Shown here: piece after piece, positions 32,358-40,126 of the stretch
Layout of the letters: the number at the start of each line of letters is the position of its first letter
Position numbering within the stretch: the stretch's first letter is position 1
Source of the DNA: Streptomyces sp. NBC_00582
GTDB taxonomy: Bacteria; Actinomycetota; Actinomycetes; Streptomycetales; Streptomycetaceae
Assembly (NCBI RefSeq): GCF_036345155.1
Contig: NZ_CP107772.1
Span: forward strand, 6,696,001-6,760,000
DNA length: 64,000 nucleotides
Direction of reading: 5' to 3'
The notes under the pieces: model-generated
Database searches by the model: none
The model's input: the letters and a program-made list of their open reading frames with translations, nothing else
What the model was told of the DNA's origin: nothing
Program-made: the position numbers and the translations under genes

Positions 32358-34205
32358 TCACGGGTTCGCCACCGCCGCGCGGTCCGGTCCCGACGCCCTG
32401 AGTTCGGAGATGCGATCGGGCGACACCGCCCGTGAGTACAGCCAGCCCTGGCCGGTGTCGCAGCCGATGCTGCGCAGACGACTGGCCTGGGCGGCGGTCT
32501 CGACGCATTCGGCGGTGACGGTGAGGCCGAGGCGGTGGGCGAGGTCGATCATCGCCTCGACGACGACCTCGTCCGCCGGGTTGGGCGCCGCGCCCGTGCC
32601 GTCGTACTGGAAGCCCCGGACGAACGACCCGTCCAGCTTCAGGACGGAGACCGGCAGCCGGCTCAGATAGGCGAGGTTGGAGTACCCGGTGCCGAAGTCG
32701 TCGATGGCGATGTGCACGCCCATGTCGCTCAGGGCCTGCAGCGCCTGGAGCGGCCGGCCCGCCGAGCCCATGACGGCCGACTCGGTGAGCTCCAGCTGGA
32801 GGAGGTGCGGGGGCAGCCCGGTCTCCGCGAGGATCTCCGCCACGTCCGCCACCAGGTCGGAGTCCCACACCTGACGGACCGCCACGTTCACGCTCACGAA
32901 CAGCGGGGGCTCCTCCGGCCGGTCGAGCTGCCAGGCGCGCGCCTGCCGGCAGGCGGTGGCCAGAATCCAGCGCCCGAGCGGGACGATCGAGCCGTCCTCC
33001 TCGGCCAGTGCGACGAACCGATTCGGCGGCAGGGACCCGAACCGGGGGTGGTCCCAGCGCACCAGCGCCTCCACCCCGCGCAGCCGTCCGTCCGACATGC
33101 CGACCAGCGGCTGGTACTCCAGCCGGAACTCCCCGCGCTCGATGGCGGGCCGCAGGGTGGAGGCGAGGGCCTGGCTGGTCATCAGATGCGCGTTGCGCTC
33201 CGGGTCGAACAGCGTCCAGCGGTCCTTGCCGTCCACCTTCGCCCAGTACAGCGTGGTGTCGGCGGCCTGCATCAGCGCGGTGGCGCTGGTCCCGGCCGCG
33301 TGGCGTTCGACGACCCCGATCGAGGCGGAGACGTTCATCCGCTGCCCGGCCAGGTCGAAGGGCGCCTGAAGGGCCTTCAGTACGGACTCGGCTAGATCCG
33401 CGAGCTGTTCGGTGCCGGTCGAGTCCTCCACCAGCAGGGCGAACTCGTCACCGCCCAGTCTGGCCACGAGAGGCTCGCTCGGCCGGTTCTGCCCGGCCTC
33501 CTTCGCGCAGTCCGTCAGCCGCTCGGCGACGGCCGCGAGCAGCCGGTCGCCGACGCGATGGCCGAGGGTGTCGTTGACCGCCTTGAATCCGTCCAGGTCG
33601 AGATAGCACAGACCGATCCGGCCGGTCCCGCTCTGCTCGTACGACTCCGCCTCCAGCGCCGCCGACACCCGCTCGAAGAACAGCGTGCGGTTGGGCAGCC
33701 GGGTGACCGGGTCGTGCATCTGGAGGTGCCGCAGCCTCGCCTGGAGGTCACGGCGGTCGCTGACGTCGGCGACCGACAGCAGCACCCCGGGGCCTCCGCC
33801 GTCCAGCGGCGCGACCGTGACCTGGGCCCAGAGCGTGCGTCCGTCCGGGTGTTTCAGCCGCCGGGTGCAGCGCAGTCTCGCCTGCCGGCCGCGCAGCACC
33901 TCGCGGTAGGCGTGCCAGGTGCGGGCGTCGGAGGCGAGGTCCAGGAGGTCGGCGGCGACCCGCCCGACCAGGCTCGTCCCGTCGCCGCCCAGCAGTTCGC
34001 CGAGCGCCTGGTTGGCGTCCACGACCTGGCCCTCGCGATCGACGAGGGCCATGGCGAGGGGTGCCGACGCGAATACGGAACGGTAGGCCGGGGGGTCGGC
34101 TCCCTCCGGGCTCTCCGCACAAGTAGCTGCCTGACTGTCACGCTCCGTGACGGCGGACCGGTCGAGGTCTGCCGCGGGCGTCGGCCCTTCGGACGTTCCG
34201 CTCAC
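32358..34205 (-). CDS. cdgA: PAS-GGDEF-EAL cyclic-di-GMP enzyme (CdgA-like)
   Basis: 615-aa bifunctional signalling protein. A PAS domain (residues about 45-150, SVFASAPLAMALVDREGQVVDANQ) precedes a diguanylate cyclase domain with intact GGDEF at 251-255. The EAL phosphodiesterase domain follows, with EAL at 379-381, LTESAVMG, and DDFGTGYSNLAYL. No membrane segment is seen, so it is cytosolic. Both active sites look functional. Size and neighbourhood match S. coelicolor CdgA (SCO2817), a BldD target that affects development. I chose GTG 34205 with GGAG upstream; the frame is open 35 codons further. Confidence 0.8.
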   Translation of the reverse strand: MSGTSEGPTPAADLDRSAVTERDSQAATCAESPEGADPPAYRSVFASAPLAMALVDREGQVVDANQALGELLGGDGTSLVGRVAADLLDLASDARTWHAYREVLRGRQARLRCTRRLKHPDGRTLWAQVTVAPLDGGGPGVLLSVADVSDRRDLQARLRHLQMHDPVTRLPNRTLFFERVSAALEAESYEQSGTGRIGLCYLDLDGFKAVNDTLGHRVGDRLLAAVAERLTDCAKEAGQNRPSEPLVARLGGDEFALLVEDSTGTEQLADLAESVLKALQAPFDLAGQRMNVSASIGVVERHAAGTSATALMQAADTTLYWAKVDGKDRWTLFDPERNAHLMTSQALASTLRPAIERGEFRLEYQPLVGMSDGRLRGVEALVRWDHPRFGSLPPNRFVALAEEDGSIVPLGRWILATACRQARAWQLDRPEEPPLFVSVNVAVRQVWDSDLVADVAEILAETGLPPHLLQLELTESAVMGSAGRPLQALQALSDMGVHIAIDDFGTGYSNLAYLSRLPVSVLKLDGSFVRGFQYDGTGAAPNPADEVVVEAMIDLAHRLGLTVTAECVETAAQASRLRSIGCDTGQGWLYSRAVSPDRISELRASGPDRAAVANP

Positions 34206-34521
34206 CGCTCGCTCCCGCAGTGCACTCGATCGCTGTCCTGGCAGGAAAGTGTGCCGATCATAGATGCTGCCCCCGGAGTCGCGCAGCCACTGCCCAGTGT
34301 CCCCGAACACCCCACCCTTCTGACAGATCGTTTCTGCCCGCAGGTGGACCGCTTCTGCAGGCGCCCGATCGCTTGTGACGGACCGTGAGAATTCCGGGGG
34401 TGTCGGGATTGATGCCCGCTTTCTCCCTCCTCACTCTTCTGGGGCAGACAAACAGGGCATAGCGCGACAAAGTCCAACAGGCTGGGGGCGGTGATCCGCG
34501 AACCGCCCCCGGAGGTCCGAA
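34206..34521. promoter_or_regulatory. 316-base divergent intergenic region, possible BldD site
   Basis: This gap separates the divergent cdgA-like and M6-protease genes. The imperfect palindrome TGACGGACCGTGA (34376-34388) keeps the outer TnAC...GTnA arms of the BldD box as I remember it, but differs at two inner positions. No other strong structure was seen. Confidence 0.3.
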
Positions 34522-35790
34522 GTGCCGCGACTGTTCCCGCGCCCCCGACTGCGCAGCACCGCGGCCCTGTGTACCACCCTCTCGGCGATCGCCGCGATCT
34601 CCCTGGCCACCGGCCCCTCCATCGCCGAGCCCTTCTCCGCGGCGCCCTGCGCCCTCAGGCGCACCGACGCCCACCACTCCGAGGGCCTCGACACCTGGAA
34701 CACCGCCTACCCCCGCCCCACCCGCGCCCTCGACGCGGTCATGGTCTTCCTGTCCTTCCCGGACCGGACCCCGACCACCACCCCCGCCGAACTCACCGCC
34801 GACCACTTCCCGGCCACCAGCCGCTTCTTCCGGCAGGCCTCCTACGGCAGGTTCAGTCTGCGCGCGCACCCCCTGAAGCGCTGGCTCCGGATGCCGAAGC
34901 CCTCCACCTCGTACGCCATACAGCGCGACTGGAACGCCGAGCGCCGCGCCGCCTATCTGCGCGACGCGCTCGCCGCCGCCGACCCCCAGGTCGATTTCTC
35001 CCGGTACGACCTCGTCTATTTCGTCGCCGACCCGGACGCGCCCGGCGTGGACTCCGACGCCACCAAGGTCGTCAACCTGGACGAGCCCCTGCACGCCGAC
35101 GGCACGGACATCCGCCGGGTCGTCACGGTCTTCGAGAAACACCCGCCGGACCAGCTGGTGCTGGCCCACGAGACAGGCCATGTCTTCGACCTGCCCGACC
35201 TCTACCACCGCCCGGTCGACGGCAAGGGCGACTGGGACACCTACGTCGGCGACTGGGACCTGATGGGCAGCCAGTTCGGCCTCGCCCCGGATCTCTTCGG
35301 CTGGCACAAGTGGAAGCTGGGCTGGCTGGCGCCCCGCCAGGTGGTGTGCGTACGGAACGCGGGGCCGACCCGGCTCACCCTGGAACCCCTCGGCGCCGGC
35401 CCCGGGGTTCCCGTCACCGGCACCTTCGGCGCACCCGCCTTCGGCCTCGGCGACGGCGTCAAACTGGCCGTCGTCCGCACCGGCCCGGACACCGTCCTCG
35501 CCTTCGAGGCCCGCGGCCCCCTCGGCAACGACCGCGCCGCCTGCCGCGCCGGGATCCTCGTCTACCGCATCAGCTCCGACGCCCAGTCCGGCCGCGGCCC
35601 GGTCGAGGTGATCGACGCCCACCCGCACACCGAGGCCTGCTGGGAGTCCTCCGTCTACCCGGCCCTCGCGGACGCCCCGGTCACCCTCGGCGAGAGCTTC
35701 ACCGTGCCGGGCGACGACGTACGCGTCGAGGCGGAGAGCCGCACCCCGACGGGAGCCTGGAACGTGAAGATCACGCTGCCGCGCGTCTAG
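34522..35790 (+). CDS. secreted M6-family (immune inhibitor A-like) metalloprotease
   Basis: 422-aa exported protein. The signal peptide covers residues 1-36 (ends SIAEP). The zinc site HETGH (216-220) is followed by FDLPDLYH, and WDLMG downstream supplies the Met-turn of this metzincin-like family. The FLSFPDRTPTTTP and FFRQASYGRFSL segments are typical of the M6 N-terminal region. GGAGG at 34511-34515 supports GTG 34522. It degrades proteins outside the cell. It is smaller than InhA-type enzymes, with no C-terminal P/homB-like repeats. Confidence 0.8.
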   Translation: MPRLFPRPRLRSTAALCTTLSAIAAISLATGPSIAEPFSAAPCALRRTDAHHSEGLDTWNTAYPRPTRALDAVMVFLSFPDRTPTTTPAELTADHFPATSRFFRQASYGRFSLRAHPLKRWLRMPKPSTSYAIQRDWNAERRAAYLRDALAAADPQVDFSRYDLVYFVADPDAPGVDSDATKVVNLDEPLHADGTDIRRVVTVFEKHPPDQLVLAHETGHVFDLPDLYHRPVDGKGDWDTYVGDWDLMGSQFGLAPDLFGWHKWKLGWLAPRQVVCVRNAGPTRLTLEPLGAGPGVPVTGTFGAPAFGLGDGVKLAVVRTGPDTVLAFEARGPLGNDRAACRAGILVYRISSDAQSGRGPVEVIDAHPHTEACWESSVYPALADAPVTLGESFTVPGDDVRVEAESRTPTGAWNVKITLPRV

Positions 35791-35870
35791 ACACCGGCCG
35801 ACCGGTCCGACCCCGAGGGGGTGTGGGTGGCGGAGCCCCACCGCGCGCGGCGCCGGCCGCACAGAAAGGA

Positions 35871-35917
35871 CGAGGGCGAGGCTGGTTCGCGCTTTCCGCG
35901 AACAAGCCTCGCCCTCG
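35871..35917. terminator. long hairpin terminator
   Basis: Bases 35871-35891 pair with 35897-35917 over 20 of 21 positions around a CTTTC loop; the core is GGCTGGTTCGCG. This is the strongest hairpin in the window. It lies between the M6 protease and the convergent tRNA-Lys copy 3. Confidence 0.9.
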
Positions 35918-35923
35918 ATGTCG

Positions 35924-35997
35924 TGCGCCGCCAGGGACTCGAACCCCGGACCCGCTGATTAAGAGTCAGCTGCTCTAACCAACTGAGCTAGCGGCGC
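35924..35997 (-). tRNA. tRNA-Lys (CTT), copy 3
   Basis: 74 bases, identical to copies 1 and 2, anticodon CTT. Its first 10 bases overlap the end of the upstream co-directional gene, whose TAG stop is tRNA positions 8-10. The leader TACGACGTCAGCAG immediately upstream is shared with copy 1. A -10-like TAAGGT lies just beyond it, inside the upstream gene. Confidence 0.97.
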
Positions 35998-36560
35998 CTG
36001 CTGACGTCGTAGACCTTAGCATCCTGGTCGGCCGCGGGAAAAATCGATATCCGCACGGCCGCGCGGGCCGCCCGCACCGCCGCCCACAGCAGGATCTCGG
36101 GGCCCGGCAGCCACGGGTGACGGCAGTCCGGGGCGACCACCCAGCGGGTCGGCCCCTGCTCCCGCTCCGGGGCGAGCGCCGGCACGGTCACCGCGTCCCC
36201 GGTGCCGTGGCACAGCAGCGGCGGCACGGATCCCGTACGACCGTCCCGGCGGCCCTGGGCGCCCCACTCCTCCCACTCCAGCAGCGAGGGCAGCCGCTGA
36301 GCCGTGCCCGGCGCCGCGAACAGCAGCATCCGGCCCCGGAAGGCGGCCACCGGCCCGGAGCCCGGCCCCTCGCTCCACAGCCGGTCCAGCATCAGCCGTC
36401 CGAACATCGCCGGCGCGCTGACGACGTCGAAGACGGAACCGCAGGGCAGCACGACCGGGGCGTGCGGCCGCTCGTCCCAGAGGGCGAGGGTGCTGCGCGG
36501 ATACGTTCCGGCGGAGGCCAGCCAGACGGCGCCGTCCGCGGTGACACATGCGCTGCTCAT
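35988..36560 (-). CDS. small Prim-Pol-like (bifunctional primase/polymerase N-terminal type) protein
   Basis: 190 aa resembling the short Streptomyces proteins annotated as bifunctional DNA primase/polymerase: WLASAGTYPRS, APVVLPCGSVFDVV, GPVAAFRGRMLLFAAPGTAQRLPSLLEW, and TRWVVAPDCRHPWLPGP. The metal-binding DxD of active archaeo-eukaryotic primases is not evident, so catalysis is doubtful. I chose ATG 36560; a GTG two codons earlier is possible. The gene runs into tRNA-Lys copy 3 on the same strand. A more divergent relative is at 44852. Confidence 0.5.
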   Translation of the reverse strand: MSSACVTADGAVWLASAGTYPRSTLALWDERPHAPVVLPCGSVFDVVSAPAMFGRLMLDRLWSEGPGSGPVAAFRGRMLLFAAPGTAQRLPSLLEWEEWGAQGRRDGRTGSVPPLLCHGTGDAVTVPALAPEREQGPTRWVVAPDCRHPWLPGPEILLWAAVRAARAAVRISIFPAADQDAKVYDVSRRR

Positions 36561-36678
36561 GCCCACCTGTCTACCGACTGTGAGGAGCCGCTTCCCGGGA
36601 GTCGCGGAAAACCGGGACAGCCGACCGCAGGACGAGTATCTTGCCCACCCGGCATATGCCGCTGCCGCGTACCGGGGG

Positions 36679-37047
36679 CTACATCGGGTCGTGGTGCCCG
36701 CGGCCCTCGGCGTCGCCTCGCAGCAGATCCCGGCCGAACTCGACCATCTTCTTCGCGTAGTCCTCGGTCCACTCGGCGCGCTCGGCGATGTCCGCGGGCG
36801 TCAGCCGGTCGAAGCGGCGCGGATCGGCGAGCTGGGCGGCCGCGACGGCCTGGAACTCCAGCGCCCGGTCGGCGGCGGCCTGGAAGGCCACCGTCAGCTC
36901 CGTCGCCCGCGCCAGCAGCGCGCCCGGGTCGTCGATCGACTCCAGGTCGAAGAAGTGCTCCGGATCACCGGCCGCCTCCGCCGGCTCGAAGAGCAGGGGC
37001 GCGGGGCGTAGCCGCGGTTCGTGCCGACGCGGCGTGGGCTCCGCCAT
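36679..37047 (-). CDS. hypothetical protein, conserved-looking, 122 aa
   Basis: Small soluble protein with no recognised family. After a Pro/Arg-rich start (MAEPTPRRHEPRLRPAPLLFEPAE) it is acidic and helical (FFDLESIDDPGALLARATELTVAFQAAADRALEFQAVAAAQLADP), then basic (WTEDYAKKMVEFGRDLLRG). Codon bias is normal for the genome. It stands alone, 153 bases downstream of the helicase stop in the same direction. Function unknown. Confidence 0.6.
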   Translation of the reverse strand: MAEPTPRRHEPRLRPAPLLFEPAEAAGDPEHFFDLESIDDPGALLARATELTVAFQAAADRALEFQAVAAAQLADPRRFDRLTPADIAERAEWTEDYAKKMVEFGRDLLRGDAEGRGHHDPM

Positions 37048-37199
37048 GTCTTCTCCTCCTCGTACGATTCCGATGCGGACCGCCTTCCATTGTCCCCTGG
37101 TGGCGCAAGAGGCCCTCGCCCCCGCACTCTCAAGCGATCCGCACCCCCGGATGTTCCCCGGCGACCACCCCTTTCAGACCACCCGCCGTCCCCCCGTCC

Positions 37200-38540
37200 T
37201 CACGGTTTCCACGGCACCCGGTGTTCGGCCAGATGGGCCAGTACCGCGTGGTTCGCCTCCCAGCCGTCCGGGAACTTCACCAGCGTTCCGAGCTGGACCG
37301 GTTCCGTCGACGGATAGTCGTCCAGGAGGTCGCCCACGCCCGCGCGGCAGACCACGATGCAGGCGTGCCGATGGCGGGAGGCGAGGACGCACAGGCGGCC
37401 CGTCTCCAGGTGGAAGGCGGTGGCGTCGGGGCGGCCGGAGAGCGGGTGGAGGATCACCGTGACGTCGAACTCCATGCCCTGGAGCCGGTTCGCGGTGTCC
37501 ACGGTGACGTCCGCCACGCCCAGCTCGGCCAGGGCCGCCCGCACGGCCGCCGCCTGATCCCGGTGGGCGGTGCCGACGGCGACCCGGCCGGCGGTCAGCG
37601 GCGTGGGCTGCGGCGAGCGCTCGGAGGTGGCCGCGCCGCCCCGGTCCAGCAGCCGTCGTACGACCACGGCGACCGCCCGTACCGCCTCGGGGTCGGTCCG
37701 GGGCGTGTGCCGTGCGGGCAGCTCCAGCAGGCCCCAGCCCGACGCGGCCGCCTCGTCGATCACCCGGTCGGGACCCGAGCCGTCCGAGGGCACGCCGAAG
37801 GAGAGCCGCCGGTCCCCGTGCCCGGTGCCGCTGCGGAACGGGGTGTACGGGTAGAACGCGTCGGAGACGAGAGGGGCCGCGGAGGCCGGCAGGCGCCAGG
37901 AGACCGGGAGACGGTGCTGGGGGAGGTCGGGGTTGTGCGCCAGCAGCGTGGTCACGGCGGAGGCCGAGGGGTCGTACGACAGACCCGCCCACTGCTCGCT
38001 GCCCACGATCGCGAACGGGTCGAGCTGCCCCGGATCCCCCACGAACAGCGCCCGCTCGAACAGCCCGGCCACGGCCAGCAGCCCGTCGGAGCGCATCTGG
38101 TACGCCTCGTCCACGATCGCGTGCGCCCACGGCTCGTCGACCTTCACATGCGCCCACTTGGCCGCGGTGGAGATGACGACCGGCAGCCCCGCCAGATCCG
38201 CGGCCTTCGCCGACTTCCGTACGTGGTCCAGGCCGTCCAGCGCCTTGTCGTACGGGTCGGCGTCACTGCTGTGCAGCCGGCCCACCGGCAGCCCGGGGCT
38301 CTTCTCGGCGAGCCGCAGCACCAGGTCGTCGACCTGCGCGTTGGTCTGCGCCACCACCATCAAGGGGCGCCCCGCCTCGGCGAGTTCCAGCGCCGCCCGG
38401 ACGACGAGCGTCGACTTGCCGGCGCCCGGCGGGGAATCCACGACCACCCCGCGCGCGGTGCCGTGCAGGGTGTCGCGCAGGATCGCGTCGGTGGCGCGGG
38501 TCGCGGCCGTACCGGGGTCGAGGGCGGCCTCGGTGGTCAC
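37200..38540 (-). CDS. SF1B (Dna2/Upf1-like) helicase, third gene of nuclease-helicase module
   Basis: 446-aa superfamily 1 helicase. Motif I SPPGAGKST (Lys42), Ia VVAQTNAQVDDL, II IVDEAYQM (DEAY variant), III FVGDPGQLDPF, IV PVSWRLP, V VDTANRLQGMEFDVTVI and VI ASRHRHACIVV appear in order, as in Upf1/Dna2-type 5'-3' enzymes. It lacks the beta-barrel/stalk insertion usual before or inside RecA1. GTG 38540 overlaps the stop of the 529-aa gene (GTGA). With the upstream nuclease it should unwind and cut DNA; this is inferred from the gene trio. Confidence 0.8.
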   Translation of the reverse strand: MTTEAALDPGTAATRATDAILRDTLHGTARGVVVDSPPGAGKSTLVVRAALELAEAGRPLMVVAQTNAQVDDLVLRLAEKSPGLPVGRLHSSDADPYDKALDGLDHVRKSAKAADLAGLPVVISTAAKWAHVKVDEPWAHAIVDEAYQMRSDGLLAVAGLFERALFVGDPGQLDPFAIVGSEQWAGLSYDPSASAVTTLLAHNPDLPQHRLPVSWRLPASAAPLVSDAFYPYTPFRSGTGHGDRRLSFGVPSDGSGPDRVIDEAAASGWGLLELPARHTPRTDPEAVRAVAVVVRRLLDRGGAATSERSPQPTPLTAGRVAVGTAHRDQAAAVRAALAELGVADVTVDTANRLQGMEFDVTVILHPLSGRPDATAFHLETGRLCVLASRHRHACIVVCRAGVGDLLDDYPSTEPVQLGTLVKFPDGWEANHAVLAHLAEHRVPWKP

Positions 38541-40126
38541 AGGACGTCCTCCTGGGTGACGGAGTCGGGGGCTTCGGGCACCTGCTCGCCGGGCGGTCCG
38601 CCGTGCGTCCACGGCGTCTCCTCCGGGTCGGGCAGCTTGGCGCCGCCGCGCTGCTCGTGTTCGAAGAGCGTGAAGCACAGCAGATCGCCCTTCTCGGGCA
38701 CCGACCCCTGCTCCGGCTCCTTGCCGCGGCCCATCTTGTCGACGATCCGCAGCACCAGCAGACCGTCCTCCGGCTGCTCCACGAACTCCGCCGCCTGCGG
38801 CTTCCCGCCCAGCGACCGGTACACCTTCGCCCGCTCCCCGAGATGCGGACGGTCGTCGGTCCGTACGGTGACCAGCGGGCGCGGGCTGGGCCGCTTGCCC
38901 TCGCCGTACGCCATGACGACGTCGACGACCTCGCCCGCGAACGCCTCCCCGGCCAGCCGCCGCCCGGCCATCACCAGCGGGTCGTCCAGGGCTTCCTGCG
39001 CCTCCAGCCGGGCCTGCTCACGCTCGCGCGTGGCCAGCTTGTTCGCCGCGGTCACCGCGTCGTCACGGCGCGGCTGCGGGGGTTCCCCGGCGACGACCCG
39101 GTCCCGGTGGCCGGTGAACGACCAGCGGTCGCGCGTCCACCGCTCCTCCACGTGCGCCCCGGCGGGCAGCTCCCGCAGCAGGTCGAGCCCCCGCCACACG
39201 GCCTCCCAGGTGGGCAGGGTCCGGCTCAGCACCAGATCGCGGATCTCCCGCTCGGCGGCGGCCAGCCCGCCCAGCCGGTCGTCGGCCTCCAGCCCGTCCT
39301 CGGCCGTGGCGAACGCGGTCCGCGCGCGGTCGTAGCGCTCGATGGCCGGGGCCAGCAGCTTGTTGTCGAAGGCGGGGTCGGTGGCCGGACCGGCCGGCGG
39401 GCACAGGAGCTGTCCGGCGGCGTCCCGGGCGTGCTCCGCCCGCTCGGCCGCCTCGGCGCCCGGCTCGCCCTCGGGAGGGCCGATCCAGGCGAGCAGCGCG
39501 CCCAGGTGCTGGTCCTCCAGGCTGGACTGTCCGGTCGCCCAGTGCCGGCCGAGCAGCTCGGTGAGCGCGAGCAGCAGCGACGAGCCGGGCACCCGGGCCC
39601 GCTCCCCGAAGTGCGTCAGCCACCGGCCGAGCAGCGGCACGCGCGGGGGCGCCGGATGCGGCGACTCCGGGTCCTGCTCCGCCGTACGCCGAAAACGCAT
39701 GGAGCGGCCGAGGAGGCGTACGTAGTCGACGCCCGCCCGGCTCGGGACGATGAGCTGGGGCGCGTCGGCGCACAGCTCCACCTCGACCTTGACGCGCTTG
39801 CCGGTCTCCGGGTCGGTCTCGTTGCGCTCCGCGGCCTCCACGGCGCCGGCGTGGTCGTCGATGTACGGCAGGACGACGTCGGCCAGTTCGGCGAGGAACG
39901 CGAACCGGAGGTCGCGGTCGCGGGGCTGCGGTACGACGAGCAGGCGTGGCGCGTCCCGGTCCGTGCCGACGAGCGCGCCGAGCGGGGCTCCGGCCTCACC
40001 GGCGGTGGTCAGCGGCACGAACACCAGCGGGCGGTCCGACAGATGCCGGTGGCGGACGGTGGCGGTGCGCTGGGCGCGGCCGGTGGCGACGGCCTCGAGA
40101 CGGGCGAGGGTGGCGATCAGCGACAC
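38537..40126 (-). CDS. unrecognised 529-aa protein, middle gene of nuclease-helicase module
   Basis: No family recognised. The N-terminal 100 residues are mixed alpha/beta (RPLVFVPLTTAGEAGAPLG, APRLLVVPQPRDRDLRFAFL). A long helical, charged middle (residues about 270-400) ends in a coiled-coil-like NKLATREREQARLEAQEAL. The C-terminal 120 residues are beta-rich (RPLVTVRTDDRPHLGERAKVYRSL, LLVLRIVDKMGRGK, GDLLCFTLFEHEQRGGA), which would fit a beta-barrel. GTG 40126 overlaps the nuclease stop by 10 bases, and its stop overlaps the helicase start by 4. It may supply the barrel and stalk missing from the helicase; this is inference. Confidence 0.7.
   Translation of the reverse strand: MSLIATLARLEAVATGRAQRTATVRHRHLSDRPLVFVPLTTAGEAGAPLGALVGTDRDAPRLLVVPQPRDRDLRFAFLAELADVVLPYIDDHAGAVEAAERNETDPETGKRVKVEVELCADAPQLIVPSRAGVDYVRLLGRSMRFRRTAEQDPESPHPAPPRVPLLGRWLTHFGERARVPGSSLLLALTELLGRHWATGQSSLEDQHLGALLAWIGPPEGEPGAEAAERAEHARDAAGQLLCPPAGPATDPAFDNKLLAPAIERYDRARTAFATAEDGLEADDRLGGLAAAEREIRDLVLSRTLPTWEAVWRGLDLLRELPAGAHVEERWTRDRWSFTGHRDRVVAGEPPQPRRDDAVTAANKLATREREQARLEAQEALDDPLVMAGRRLAGEAFAGEVVDVVMAYGEGKRPSPRPLVTVRTDDRPHLGERAKVYRSLGGKPQAAEFVEQPEDGLLVLRIVDKMGRGKEPEQGSVPEKGDLLCFTLFEHEQRGGAKLPDPEETPWTHGGPPGEQVPEAPDSVTQEDVL

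Noticed and set aside
36117..39335. 1072-codon plus-strand frame
   Set aside because: Opposite the nuclease-helicase operon, whose motifs on the minus strand are unmistakable.
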